Below, one piece after another: positions 9,186 through 18,469 of a stretch of DNA of 64,000 bases. The position numbers and the translations under genes are program-made. The stretch is from Flavobacterium pectinovorum (lineage in GTDB: Bacteria; Bacteroidota; Bacteroidia; Flavobacteriales; Flavobacteriaceae). A model generated the notes under the pieces. The model searched no databases, was not told where the DNA came from, and saw nothing but the letters and a program-made list of their open reading frames with translations. The DNA lies in NCBI RefSeq assembly GCF_022802975.1, contig NZ_JAFEVZ010000002.1:62001-126000 (forward strand), given 5' to 3'. How positions within the stretch are numbered: position 1 is the stretch's first letter; each line of letters begins with the position of its first letter.

Positions 9186-10574
9186 ATGAACCTGAAATAC
9201 CTATTCGCCCTGAGCATAAGCCTGATGTTGACAGCACAAACCGGTTTTTCGCAATCCAAAAACCTGCCTAGACTTAAAGTTTCCCCAAATCAGCACTATT
9301 TTGTTACCGAAGACGGAAAACCTTTTTTCTGGTTAGGCGATACAGGCTGGCTGACATTCGGAAAATTGGACAGAGAAGGTGTTGTTAAATATTTGGAAGA
9401 CAGAAAAGCAAAAGGGTTCAATGTCGTTCAGGTGATGGTTTTGCATAATGTGAATGCTGTAAATGCGTATGGCGATCAGGCATTAATGAATGATAATTTG
9501 TCACATCAAATTACGTCACCGGGCAACGACCCAAACAATGCTCCCGAATACGATTACTGGGACCATATAGATTATACTTTGGAAGTAGCACAAAAAAACG
9601 GAATCTATCTGGCAATGGTTCCGGTTTGGGGAACTAATATTAGCAGTGCTAAAAGCAAAGTAACGAAAGCGGATGTTGAAAAATACGCCAAGTTTTTAGC
9701 AGACCGATATAAAAAAAGAACCAATATAATCTGGCTGAACGGTGGCGATACCTACGGAGATAAATTTCAGGACATCTGGAACGCACTCGGAAGTGTTTTA
9801 AAAACCAGTAATCCGGATCAATTAGTAACATTTCATCCATTCGGAAGAACCGATTCATCAGAGAATTATCATAATGCAAGCTGGCTGGATTTCAATATGT
9901 TCCAATCAGGACACAGAAGATACGATCAGGATACTTTGAAAAATTCATTCAAAGAAGACAATTATAAATTCGTTCAAAGAGACTGGGATTTAAAACCAAC
10001 AAAACCAACCTTAGACGGAGAACCATCGTATGAAGGAATTCCACACGGTCTGCACGATACCTTACAGCCAAAATGGACTGCCAATGATGTACGTCGTTAC
10101 GGATACTGGTCGGTTTTCGCAGGAGGAGCGGGTTACACCTACGGACACAATGCCGTAATGCAAATGTTCAGAAAAGGTGACAATCCGGCCTACGGAAACA
10201 AAGAATTGTGGAATGACGCTATCAATGCGCCGGGAGCAGGACAAATGATACATATTAAAAATCTGATGTTGGAATTTCCGTATTTAGAAAGAGTTCCGGA
10301 TCAGTCATTAGTGGTCAATCAAGGTCAAAAATACGATTATCAGGTGGCAACAAGAGGAAATGATTATGCTTTGATTTACACCTATACAGGAAGAAAGATT
10401 ACCGTGAATATGGGTAAAATTTCAGGAGATAAAGTAACCGCAACCTGGTACAACCCAAGGAATGGAGAAAAAACACAGATTGGAATTTTTGATAATAAAG
10501 GAAAAAAGGAATTCCAGCCTTCCGGCAAAAAAGAAGACGGAAACGACTGGGTTTTGATTTTAAGTTCAAAGTAA
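9186..10574 (+). CDS. GH140-like apiosidase (DUF4038 type), secreted
   Basis: A 462-residue exported TIM-barrel hydrolase (signal peptide ending TGFSQ). N-terminal region has FFWLGDTGWLTFGKLDREGVVKYLEDRKAKGF, the typical DUF4038 opening; the C-terminal 90 residues (NQGQKYDYQVATRGNDYALIYTYTGR onward) form the associated beta-sandwich. The characterised GH140 enzyme from Bacteroides thetaiotaomicron cleaves apiose from rhamnogalacturonan II with an Asp and a Glu; here D188 in IIWLNGGDTYGD and E279 in LDGEPSYEG are in equivalent places. This is the enzyme that links the locus to apiose and therefore to the RuBisCO-like cassette at 46500-51211. Family call strong; apiose specificity is by family. 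Confidence 0.85.
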   Translation: MNLKYLFALSISLMLTAQTGFSQSKNLPRLKVSPNQHYFVTEDGKPFFWLGDTGWLTFGKLDREGVVKYLEDRKAKGFNVVQVMVLHNVNAVNAYGDQALMNDNLSHQITSPGNDPNNAPEYDYWDHIDYTLEVAQKNGIYLAMVPVWGTNISSAKSKVTKADVEKYAKFLADRYKKRTNIIWLNGGDTYGDKFQDIWNALGSVLKTSNPDQLVTFHPFGRTDSSENYHNASWLDFNMFQSGHRRYDQDTLKNSFKEDNYKFVQRDWDLKPTKPTLDGEPSYEGIPHGLHDTLQPKWTANDVRRYGYWSVFAGGAGYTYGHNAVMQMFRKGDNPAYGNKELWNDAINAPGAGQMIHIKNLMLEFPYLERVPDQSLVVNQGQKYDYQVATRGNDYALIYTYTGRKITVNMGKISGDKVTATWYNPRNGEKTQIGIFDNKGKKEFQPSGKKEDGNDWVLILSSK

Positions 10575-10589
10575 TGTAAACACAATCTT

Positions 10590-10614
10590 GTCATTTCGAC
10601 GAAGGAGAAATCAC
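10590..10614 (+). repeat. Half copy of palindromic repeat family B
   Basis: Left arm GTCATTTCGACGAAGGAG plus AAATCAC is intact, but the right arm is missing; only a degenerate AAAATGAC-like remnant follows near 10630. A family C hairpin starts about 40 bases later, so this gap holds a decayed B element beside an intact C element. Confidence 0.6.
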
Positions 10615-10655
10615 AAACGAAATTCGATAAAAATGACAAAAATGAGAATAAATAT

Positions 10656-10719
10656 CTCTCGCAGATTTAGCAGATCAAGCAGATAAAAAATCCCGCACAA
10701 TCTGCTAAATCTGCGAGAG
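10656..10719. repeat. Palindromic repeat, family C copy with perfect 20-bp arms
   Basis: Arms CTCTCGCAGATTTAGCAGAT (10656-10675) and its exact complement (10700-10719), 24-base spacer. Ends 17 bases before the polygalacturonase start codon, so if transcribed it forms a stable hairpin just upstream of the translation start. Confidence 0.85.
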
Positions 10720-10736
10720 CCAAAAATAGCAACACT

Positions 10737-12311
10737 ATGAAAATAAAAAACATCATAATAGTACTCTTCTTCATCACAGGACTAAACACCGCTTTCGCCA
10801 ATGACGGCTGGCTAAACATCCTAAACGAAGGCGGAAACAACAAAGGAATAAAATGCACCGAAGCCATTCAGAATGCCATAGAAAAAGCATCTAAAAACGG
10901 AGGCGGAACCATATTTTTTCCAGCCGGGGAATACCTAACAGGCGCTTTAAAACTAAAAAGCAACATCACCATCCATTTGGATTCAGGCGCTCTTTTGAAA
11001 TTTTCAGAGAATTTTGACGACTATCTTCCGTATGTAGAAATGCGTTACGAAGGCATCGTGATGCAGTCGTTCTCCCCATTATTTTATGCCAAAGATGTCG
11101 AAAATATCACTATCAAAGGAAGAGGCGTAATCGACGGACAAGGAAAAGCGTGGTGGAATGAAGTGTACCGAATCGAAACTGCAAAAGGTCCGATTCCGGA
11201 AACCAAATACCAAAAAATGTGGACGGAGCAAAACAAAGGAATCGTTTACGAACCTTACTATAAAAGAACGATTGACAAACACTTTTTCAGACCTTCTTTT
11301 TTCCAGGCCTACAATTGCAAAAATATTTTAATCGAAGGCGTAACCTTCAAAAACTCGCCTTTCTGGACCATAAATCCTGAATTTTGCGACAATGTAACTG
11401 TAACCGGAATCACAATTAACAATCCGCATTCCCCAAACACAGACGGAATCAACCCTTCGTCCTGCACCAACGTACACATTTCAAACTGCCACATCAGCGT
11501 GGGCGACGATTGTATCACCATCAAATCGGGTCGCGATGCAGACGGCCGTAAATACGGAAAAGCAACCGAAAATGTGACGATCACCAATTGTACGATGTTA
11601 AGCGGTCACGGTGGTGTCGTAATCGGAAGCGAAATGTCAGGCGGAATCAAAAAAATCACGATATCCAACTGTGTTTTTGACGGAACCGATCGTGGAATCC
11701 GTATCAAAGCCGCTCGTGGTCGTGGCGGAGTGGTCGAGGACATTCGCGTCGACAATATCGTAATGAAAAACATCAAAGAAGAAGCCATTATTCTCGATCT
11801 TTTCTACGACAAAGACAATCCCGTAGAGCCCGTTTCCGAGCGCACGCCGATTTTCAGAAACATCCACATCAGCAACGTTACGGGCGGAAATGTCAACAAA
11901 GCCGGATTCGTTCGCGGAATCGTTGAAATGCCAATCCAGAACATCACGTTCTCCAACATCAATATGGATGGCAAGGAAGGCTTCACCATAAACACGGCGA
12001 CCGATGTAGAATTTCACGACGTAAAAGTCAACGCAACCGTGGGTTCTTCTTTCAAAATCAGCGATTCCAAAAACCTGATTCTGGACAATGTAGGTTCATC
12101 GACACCGATAAAAGGAGTTCCGGTTATCAAAATCGACAACGCCTCGAACATTATGATCAACAACAATTTTCCATTCAACGCCACCGATATTTTCATCGAA
12201 GCAAACGGAAAAGACACGAAAAATATCTTCCTAAAAAACAATGTGTTCAACAATGTGACCACAGTTGTGAAAAAAGGAAAAGACCTGGATAAAAAAGCAA
12301 TTACAGAATAG
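10737..12311 (+). CDS. GH28 polygalacturonase-type glycoside hydrolase, secreted
   Basis: A 524-residue exported parallel beta-helix protein (signal peptide MKIKNIIIVLFFITGLNTAFA). All four GH28 signatures are intact: NTDG (N234, D236), GDDC with D257-D258, GHG at 290-292 and RIK at 322-324, so an active inverting galacturonan hydrolase is expected. The long insertion around 140-185 resembles exo-acting or rhamnogalacturonan-type GH28 enzymes, but that is a guess. Codon third positions are visibly more GC-rich than in neighbouring genes. The product acts with the lyases and the GH105. Confidence 0.92.
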   Translation: MKIKNIIIVLFFITGLNTAFANDGWLNILNEGGNNKGIKCTEAIQNAIEKASKNGGGTIFFPAGEYLTGALKLKSNITIHLDSGALLKFSENFDDYLPYVEMRYEGIVMQSFSPLFYAKDVENITIKGRGVIDGQGKAWWNEVYRIETAKGPIPETKYQKMWTEQNKGIVYEPYYKRTIDKHFFRPSFFQAYNCKNILIEGVTFKNSPFWTINPEFCDNVTVTGITINNPHSPNTDGINPSSCTNVHISNCHISVGDDCITIKSGRDADGRKYGKATENVTITNCTMLSGHGGVVIGSEMSGGIKKITISNCVFDGTDRGIRIKAARGRGGVVEDIRVDNIVMKNIKEEAIILDLFYDKDNPVEPVSERTPIFRNIHISNVTGGNVNKAGFVRGIVEMPIQNITFSNINMDGKEGFTINTATDVEFHDVKVNATVGSSFKISDSKNLILDNVGSSTPIKGVPVIKIDNASNIMINNNFPFNATDIFIEANGKDTKNIFLKNNVFNNVTTVVKKGKDLDKKAITE

Positions 12312-12323
12312 ATTAAATAATAT

Positions 12324-12500
12324 AACACAGATTTCACAGATTAGCACAAATTAATTGATACAAATAAAAAATGACACTAAAATATGAGGAATACAAAGCT
12401 TAGCGCTTCTTTGCGTAAACCTTTGCGAATCTTTGCGGTAAAGTTTTGGGTTAGTTAAATGAATAAAGTAGAATCTGTGATAATTAGTGAAATCTGTGTT
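12324..12500. repeat. Family C outer arms enclosing a TTTGCG-repeat sequence
   Basis: Outer arms AACACAGATTTCAC (12324-12337) and GTGAAATCTGTGTT (12487-12500). Between them, about 12398-12447, is a short run of CTTTGCG-type units (TTTGCGTAAACCTTTGCGAA and TTTGCGG). The element ends 13 bases before the next start codon and fills the 201-base gap. Confidence 0.7.
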
Positions 12501-12512
12501 TAATAAGAAAAC

Positions 12513-13430
12513 ATGAAAAAAATATTCATCATACTAACGCTTTCACTTTTCGCAGTAAGCTATTCCCAGAAAAAGAAAGAAATTTTCCTTTTCAGCTCTT
12601 TCAGGGAACCCGCTACCGAAGGTTTGTATCTCGCCTACAGCGAAGACGGCTACAACTGGAAAGGTTTGGAAGGATCATTCCTAAAACCCGAAATCGGAGC
12701 CAGCAAAATTATGCGTGATCCCTCCATTACAAAAGGTGCAGACGGAACCTATCATATGGTGTGGACAACCGACTGGAAAGGCGGAAATGGTTTCGGCTAT
12801 GCCAGTTCCAAAGATTTGATCCATTGGTCAAAACAAGAATATATTCCAGTAATGAAACACGAACCTGAAGTCGTAAACGTGTGGGCGCCCGAGATTTTTT
12901 ATGATGATGTCAAAAATGAATACATCATTATCTGGGCTTCGACAATTCCATTCCGATTCGAAAAAGGAGTAGAAGACGAGAAAAACAATCACCGTATGTA
13001 TTACGTAACCACCAAGGATTTCAAAACCTTTTCGGATACCAAATTATACTATGATCCCGGTTTCAGCGTCATCGATTGTGTGATTGTGAAAAAAGGCAAA
13101 AAGGATTACGTTTTGGTTTTAAAAGATAACACGAGACCCATGCGAAACATAGAAGTTGCTTTCGGTAAATCGCCTTTAGGACCATTCGAAAAAAGATCAA
13201 AACCCTTGACGGAATATTTATCAGAAGGCCCAACAGTTGTGAAAGTCGGTAAAAACTGGTTGCTGTATTATGACAACTACGGATCCAAAAATTACAAAGC
13301 CTTAAGCACATCAGATTTTGTAAATTTTGAAGATGTTTCCTCAAAAATAAAATTGCCCGAAGGACATAAACACGGAACGATTACAACAATTTCGTCAGCC
13401 GTTTTAAAAGGATTGATAGAAAGAAAATAA
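12513..13430 (+). CDS. GH43-like five-bladed beta-propeller glycosidase, secreted
   Basis: A 305-residue exported protein (signal peptide MKKIFIILTLSLFAVSYSQ). Propeller features include LYLAYSEDGYNWKGL, IMRDPSI with R68-D69-P70 in the usual GH43 DP position, VWAPEIFYDD with E127 as possible acid, and SEGPTVVKVGKNWLLYYDNYG near the C-terminus. Families GH43 and GH117 share this fold; GH43 members remove arabinose, xylose or galactose from side chains. The protein is short and lacks an appended binding module. Arabinan or galactan side-chain trimming is plausible in this locus, but the substrate cannot be read from sequence. Confidence 0.7.
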   Translation: MKKIFIILTLSLFAVSYSQKKKEIFLFSSFREPATEGLYLAYSEDGYNWKGLEGSFLKPEIGASKIMRDPSITKGADGTYHMVWTTDWKGGNGFGYASSKDLIHWSKQEYIPVMKHEPEVVNVWAPEIFYDDVKNEYIIIWASTIPFRFEKGVEDEKNNHRMYYVTTKDFKTFSDTKLYYDPGFSVIDCVIVKKGKKDYVLVLKDNTRPMRNIEVAFGKSPLGPFEKRSKPLTEYLSEGPTVVKVGKNWLLYYDNYGSKNYKALSTSDFVNFEDVSSKIKLPEGHKHGTITTISSAVLKGLIERK

Positions 13431-13453
13431 AAAATAATCTGCTAAATCTGCAG

Positions 13454-13592
13454 ACCCGAGCGAAAGCGAACAGGCGAAGCAATGTGCGAGAGTAATTTTT
13501 TCACGCAGATTTTAAAGAGATTAAAGCAGATTAGGCAGATTTTTTAAAATATAAATCTGCTTTAATCAGCCAAAATCTGTAAAATCTGCGTG
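13454..13592. repeat. Two adjacent family C elements, first with the 27-bp module
   Basis: The first element, starting with CTGCTAAATCTGC near 13439, carries the 27-bp ACCCGAGCGA...GGCGAAGC module at 13454-13480. The second has perfect 13-bp arms CACGCAGATTTTA (13502-13514) and TAAAATCTGCGTG (13580-13592), with further AATCTGC units inside. It ends 19 bases before the next start codon. Confidence 0.75.
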
Positions 13593-13611
13593 AAACAAAA
13601 TATTAAAGACA

Positions 13612-15486
13612 ATGATTGCATTTAAAAACATAAAAACCAATATCGCAACCGCGTCAGCAGTTCTTTTGACTTGCGGAGCAGTAACTTCTGCATTGGCACA
13701 AAATGACACGATTCGATATACAGGCAAAACACTTTCCAATATCGATTACCACCACGGGCAATTGAGTCCGGCAGTGGGTGTTCACGCAACGCAGATTATG
13801 CGCGCCAGCCGTGAACATCCTGAAAAAGCAGACGGTTTTGGCTGGACTTACAACCACCAGTCGATGATGGCGTATTGGAATAATACTTTTTACCTGCATT
13901 ATTTAAGCGACCCGTCTGGAGAACACATTCCGCCGAGCCAGACTTTTATGATGACTTCCAAAGACGGAGTAAACTGGACAAAACCAGCAGTACTTTTTCC
14001 AATTTATCACGTTCCTGACGGATTCAAAAAAGAAGGAGTAGAAGGCGTAGCGAAAAATATCGATGCGATTATGCATCAGCGAATGGGTTTCTATGTTTCC
14101 TCCGACAACAGATTACTGGCAACCGGTTATTACGGAGTTGCCTTAGACAAAAAAGACGACCCGAATGACGGAAAAGGAATTGGTCGTGTAATCAGAGAGA
14201 TTTACAAAGACGGAACTTATGGACCAATATATTTTATCCGATACAATAAAACCGGAAATCCGTTGCCAACGACTTTTCCATTTTACACCAAAAGCAAAGA
14301 CAAAAAATTCATCAAAGCCTGCGATGAGCTGATGTCAAAACCTTTACTGATGCAACAATGGGTTGAAGAAGCTGATCGCGATGACGCTTTGATTCCATTA
14401 AAAAAACAATACAAAGCATTCAATTATTACCATTTACCAAACGGAAACGTAGTTGGTTTATGGAAATTTGCTTTGACCTCCTTAAGTAAAGACAACGGAA
14501 AAACATGGGAATACACTCCATTAAGAGCACCTGGATTTGTAAACAGCAACGCTAAAATCTGGGGACAAAAAACGTCTGATAACCGTTATGCAACTGTTTA
14601 TAATCCGTCAGAATACCGTTGGCCATTGGCAATATCCACCAGCGACGACGGACTGAATTACAAAGATTTATTATTGGTTCACGGTGAAGTAAGTCCGATG
14701 CGTTATGGCGGAAACTACAAATCGGCGGGGCCACAATACGTTCGCGGAATAAATGAAGGAGACGGAACTCCGCCGGATGGAAAACTTTGGGTAAGTTACA
14801 GTGTCAACAAAGAAGATATCTGGGTGGCTTCTGTTCCGGTTCCTGTGACCAGCGAAGTAAAAGAAAACGCCAATGATGTTTTCAACGATTTGCCAAACGG
14901 AGAAGAATTAAAATTATGGAATACCTACGATTTATCCTGGGCATCCACCAAAATCGAAAAGAAAACAGACGGTAAAAAATGGCTGACTTTACGAGATCAG
15001 GACTTTTTTGACTATTCCCGTGCCGAGCGTGTGATTCCGTTTGCACAAAAAATGGAAGCGACTTTCACCGTAAAACCGGAACAAAATAATCACGGTTTAC
15101 TGCAGGTGGAATTCCAAAACAAACAAGGACTGCCTGCGATTCGCATCATTTTCGATTCGGATGGAGAAATAAAAGTAAAACACGGTGCCCGTCACGGCGG
15201 AATTGGAAAATACGAAGCCGGAAAAGACTATACAATTACAGTTAAATTAGATGTAACTTCCCGTTCCTACACCGTAAAAGTGAATGACGGCAAAGAAACC
15301 AACAAAATATTCTATGCTCCGGTTGATGGTATTTCACGCATTATGTTCCGCACAGGCAATCAGCGTTACACACCAAATGCCGACACAGAACCTGATACAC
15401 CAGATTTTACAGATTTACCAGATACAGGGAAATTAATTCCAGAAGCAGTTTTTAATATTAAATCATTGGTCACAAAGAAATTATAA
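13612..15486 (+). CDS. Secreted BNR-type beta-propeller protein with C-terminal jelly-roll domain
   Basis: A 624-residue exported protein (signal peptide ending TSALAQ). Residues about 30-420 form a sialidase-like propeller with Asp-box-like units TSKDGVNWTKP, LSKDNGKTWEYT and STSDDGLNYKDL. Residues about 430-600 look like a concanavalin/laminin-G-like sandwich (LTLRDQDFFDYSRAERVIPF, MEATFTVKPEQNNHGLLQVEF). I do not recognise a named CAZy family. Co-localisation with pectinases suggests an exo-glycosidase or lyase on a rare side-chain sugar. The alternative is a non-catalytic binding protein. Confidence 0.6.
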   Translation: MIAFKNIKTNIATASAVLLTCGAVTSALAQNDTIRYTGKTLSNIDYHHGQLSPAVGVHATQIMRASREHPEKADGFGWTYNHQSMMAYWNNTFYLHYLSDPSGEHIPPSQTFMMTSKDGVNWTKPAVLFPIYHVPDGFKKEGVEGVAKNIDAIMHQRMGFYVSSDNRLLATGYYGVALDKKDDPNDGKGIGRVIREIYKDGTYGPIYFIRYNKTGNPLPTTFPFYTKSKDKKFIKACDELMSKPLLMQQWVEEADRDDALIPLKKQYKAFNYYHLPNGNVVGLWKFALTSLSKDNGKTWEYTPLRAPGFVNSNAKIWGQKTSDNRYATVYNPSEYRWPLAISTSDDGLNYKDLLLVHGEVSPMRYGGNYKSAGPQYVRGINEGDGTPPDGKLWVSYSVNKEDIWVASVPVPVTSEVKENANDVFNDLPNGEELKLWNTYDLSWASTKIEKKTDGKKWLTLRDQDFFDYSRAERVIPFAQKMEATFTVKPEQNNHGLLQVEFQNKQGLPAIRIIFDSDGEIKVKHGARHGGIGKYEAGKDYTITVKLDVTSRSYTVKVNDGKETNKIFYAPVDGISRIMFRTGNQRYTPNADTEPDTPDFTDLPDTGKLIPEAVFNIKSLVTKKL

Positions 15487-15511
15487 GATTGAAATATTTA
15501 AAGATTAAAAA

Positions 15512-15543
15512 ATAAATCTGCCCAATCTGCTGAATCTGCGTGC
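15512..15543 (+). repeat. Half copy of palindromic repeat family C
   Basis: Contains AATCTGCCCAATCTGCTGAA and TCTGCGTGC, the right-hand half of the family C palindrome, in the 69-base gap before the rhamnosidase gene. The left arm is absent. Confidence 0.6.
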
Positions 15544-15555
15544 AAAAAATAAAAA

Positions 15556-18306
15556 ATGAAGAATTTCAAAAAAATAGTATTCCTCTTTTGTCTTCTGATA
15601 ACTTTCATCTCGAATGGACAAATTTCTGCTGAGCATTTAAGATGCGAAATGACAGAAAACCCATTGGCAGTAATTCAAAATCAGCCAAGATTAAGCTGGC
15701 AGTTGGTTTCAAAAGAATTTTATGCCTCACAAATAGGTTATCAGATTTTGGTTTCCTCTTCGGAAGAAAATCTAAAAAAGGACAACGGCGATATCTGGAA
15801 CAGCGGAAGAGTAAATTCAGAGAAAAATCTTCAAATTACTTACAGCGGAACTCCGCTAAAAAGCGAAACCAAATATTTTTGGAAAGTCAAAGTGTGGAAT
15901 CAAAAAGGCAAGGCATCCAATTGGAGCAAAACAGCTTTGTTCAGAATGTCACCTTTAGCATCAGATTTGAATCCAGTCTGGATTGGTGCGATTACAAAAG
16001 CCAACAGCCATTTACCGGAAGGTAGAAATTACCATACAGCCACTTTCAACAGACAGAAAAAAGATGCTTTGATCAATGCTTCGGATTCATTGTCGTGCAG
16101 AAGTATTATGTTGCGTAAGCCTTTCGAAGTAAAAAAAGAAATCAAGGAAGCGGTAGTTTACATTTCAGGTTTAGGACATTATGAACTGACGATTAACGGA
16201 AAGAAAATCGGCAATAGTGAGTTTGCTCCTTTATGGACAGATTACGACAAAACCGTTAATTTTAATACGTATGAATTGAACGCGAAGGAACTGCAAATCG
16301 GAGAAAATGTAATTGGCGTTCTATTAGGCAACGGAATGTACAACACGCTTGCCGAACGCTATTCGAAATTTTATGTAAGTTTTGGTCCACCGACTTTATT
16401 TTTCAAAATGAAAGTGATTTATAAAGACGGCGCGGAGGAAATCATAAAATCCGATGAAAGCTGGAAATACAGCAAAAGTCCGATTACTTACAATAGTATT
16501 TTTGGAGGAGAAGATTACAACGCGAATCTGGAACAAAAAGGCTGGAACAATAAAGATTTTAATGATTCGACCTGGAAAAAAGTAGTTGTTCAGGAGGCTC
16601 CAAAAGGTATTTTGAGACCACAGATTACAACACCAATTACAGTTCAAAAACAATATGGAGTTAAGGAAGCAAAAGAACTGAAACCTAACTTTTATATTTT
16701 CAATATGGGCCAAAATCTTTCGGGATTTACCACCATAAAAGTCAAAGGAAAAAAAGGACAGACCGTTCGTGTTTGGGTAGGGGAAAGTTTAAATGAAGAC
16801 GGAACGGTCGGACAGGGAAAAACCGGAAAACCGTATTATTACGATTATACTTTGAAAGGCGAAGGCATTGAAGAATGGCAACCGAAATTCAGTTATTACG
16901 GTTATCAGTACGTTCAGATTGAAAACATCAATTACAAGAAAATCAAGGACGAAAATCTTCCGACTTTGTTAGACTTAAAATCAAATTTTATTTACAATTC
17001 GGCAGGTGAAGCAGGGACTTTCGAATCTTCAAATGATATTTTCAATAAAACACATTTACTGATTAACAACGCTATAAAAAGTAATTTCCAAAGTGTTTTT
17101 ACCGATTGTCCGCAACGCGAAAAATTAGGCTGGCTCGAAGAAATTCACTTAAATGGACCGGGATTATTGTTCAATTATAATCTCGAAAGTTTTATTCCAG
17201 CAACGATGCAAAACATCTCGGATTCGCAAAGAGATAACGGTTTAATTCCAACCATTGTTCCCGAATATGTAGTTTTTGGAGGCGATTTCACCGATTCTCC
17301 GGAATGGGGAGCTACAGGTGTAATTTTGCCGTGGATGTATTACGAATATTATGGCGATGCTTCATTAATCGAGAAATATTATCCCGTAATGAAAAGATAT
17401 GTCGATTATTTAGGAACCAAAGCCACCAATCATATCGTTTCCCACGGATTGGGCGATTGGTACGATTACGGAACCCATTCGGCGGGTTATTCCAAAAACA
17501 GCCCGATTGCGCTTTCGGCAACTTCTCATTATTTTTATGGAGCGAATTTAGTTGCAAAAGCGGCAAAACTATTGAATAAAACGGAAGATATTACGAAATA
17601 TGAAACTTTGACTTCGGATATTAAAAACGCTTTCAACAAGGAATTTTTTAATACAGAAACAAAGCAATACGGAACCAGCAGTCAGTTTAGCAATGCCGTT
17701 CCAATTTTTATGGATATCGTAGAACCGCAACATAAATCGGCAGTAATGCAGAATTTATTAGCCGATATCAAAGCCAAAGGTGACCGATTAACCACAGGCG
17801 ATGTTGGAAACCGTTATTTATTTCAGGCTTTGGCACGAAACGGCGAAAACGAAACGATGTACAAAATGAACAATCATTACGATGCGCCGGGTTATGGTTT
17901 TCAGATTAAATTTGGCCTGACCACTCTGACGGAACAATGGGATCCGCGAAAAGGAAACTCGTGGAATCACTTTATGATGGGACAAATCGAAGAATGGTTT
18001 TACCAAAGTCTGGCCGGAATCATTCCCGATAATCAAAATCCAGGATTCAAACATTTCTTTATTCAGCCGGAAATCGTGGGCGATATGACTTTTGTAAGAG
18101 CAACGTACCAATCTATTTACGGAAATATTGCATCGGCCTGGGAAAAGAAAGACGGAAAATTAATCCTGAAAGTTGCCATTCCTGTGAATACATCAGCGAC
18201 CATAAAATTGCCAATCACCAATAATTCAGAAATAAAAGTCAACGGAAAACCGACTAAAAATTTGAAATTAGGTTCAGGAAAATATACAATAGAATGCAAA
18301 ATATAG
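15556..18306 (+). CDS. GH78 alpha-L-rhamnosidase, secreted, copy 1
   Basis: A 916-residue exported protein (signal peptide MKNFKKIVFLFCLLITFISNG). N-terminal beta-sandwich domains start HLRCEMTENPLAVIQNQPRLSW, then a jelly-roll module (KPFEVKKEIKEAVVYISGLGHYELTINGKKIG), then the (alpha/alpha)6 barrel with DCPQREKLGWLEE near residue 520 and EQWDPRKGNSWNHFMMG near 795, which carry the acidic residues used by GH78. It should hydrolyse terminal alpha-L-rhamnose from rhamnogalacturonan. The homologue at 24555-27308 is clearly divergent (DCPQRNERQPWLGD), so the two probably hydrolyse different linkages. Confidence 0.88.
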   Translation: MKNFKKIVFLFCLLITFISNGQISAEHLRCEMTENPLAVIQNQPRLSWQLVSKEFYASQIGYQILVSSSEENLKKDNGDIWNSGRVNSEKNLQITYSGTPLKSETKYFWKVKVWNQKGKASNWSKTALFRMSPLASDLNPVWIGAITKANSHLPEGRNYHTATFNRQKKDALINASDSLSCRSIMLRKPFEVKKEIKEAVVYISGLGHYELTINGKKIGNSEFAPLWTDYDKTVNFNTYELNAKELQIGENVIGVLLGNGMYNTLAERYSKFYVSFGPPTLFFKMKVIYKDGAEEIIKSDESWKYSKSPITYNSIFGGEDYNANLEQKGWNNKDFNDSTWKKVVVQEAPKGILRPQITTPITVQKQYGVKEAKELKPNFYIFNMGQNLSGFTTIKVKGKKGQTVRVWVGESLNEDGTVGQGKTGKPYYYDYTLKGEGIEEWQPKFSYYGYQYVQIENINYKKIKDENLPTLLDLKSNFIYNSAGEAGTFESSNDIFNKTHLLINNAIKSNFQSVFTDCPQREKLGWLEEIHLNGPGLLFNYNLESFIPATMQNISDSQRDNGLIPTIVPEYVVFGGDFTDSPEWGATGVILPWMYYEYYGDASLIEKYYPVMKRYVDYLGTKATNHIVSHGLGDWYDYGTHSAGYSKNSPIALSATSHYFYGANLVAKAAKLLNKTEDITKYETLTSDIKNAFNKEFFNTETKQYGTSSQFSNAVPIFMDIVEPQHKSAVMQNLLADIKAKGDRLTTGDVGNRYLFQALARNGENETMYKMNNHYDAPGYGFQIKFGLTTLTEQWDPRKGNSWNHFMMGQIEEWFYQSLAGIIPDNQNPGFKHFFIQPEIVGDMTFVRATYQSIYGNIASAWEKKDGKLILKVAIPVNTSATIKLPITNNSEIKVNGKPTKNLKLGSGKYTIECKI

Positions 18307-18325
18307 AACGAAAATATAGAACGCA

Positions 18326-18436
18326 GATGACACGGATTTACTTCGTAAAAACGCTGATAAAAACGGATTTTTTAATTTTAAAATAAATAAAATCCGTTTT
18401 TAATCCGCGTCTTCGCTTTAGCGAATCCGTGTCATC
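18326..18436. repeat. Palindromic repeat, family C variant (ATCCGTGTCATC type)
   Basis: Outer arms GATGACACGGATT (18326-18338) and AATCCGTGTCATC (18424-18436); inner arms AAACGGATTTT and AAAATCCGTTT. An interior stretch CTTCGCTTTAGCGAAT recalls the 27-bp module found in other copies. Lies between the rhamnosidase and the esterase fusion gene. Confidence 0.75.
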
Positions 18437-18469
18437 CGCCTTCAATTTTAAGTTAGTTAATAAACAATA

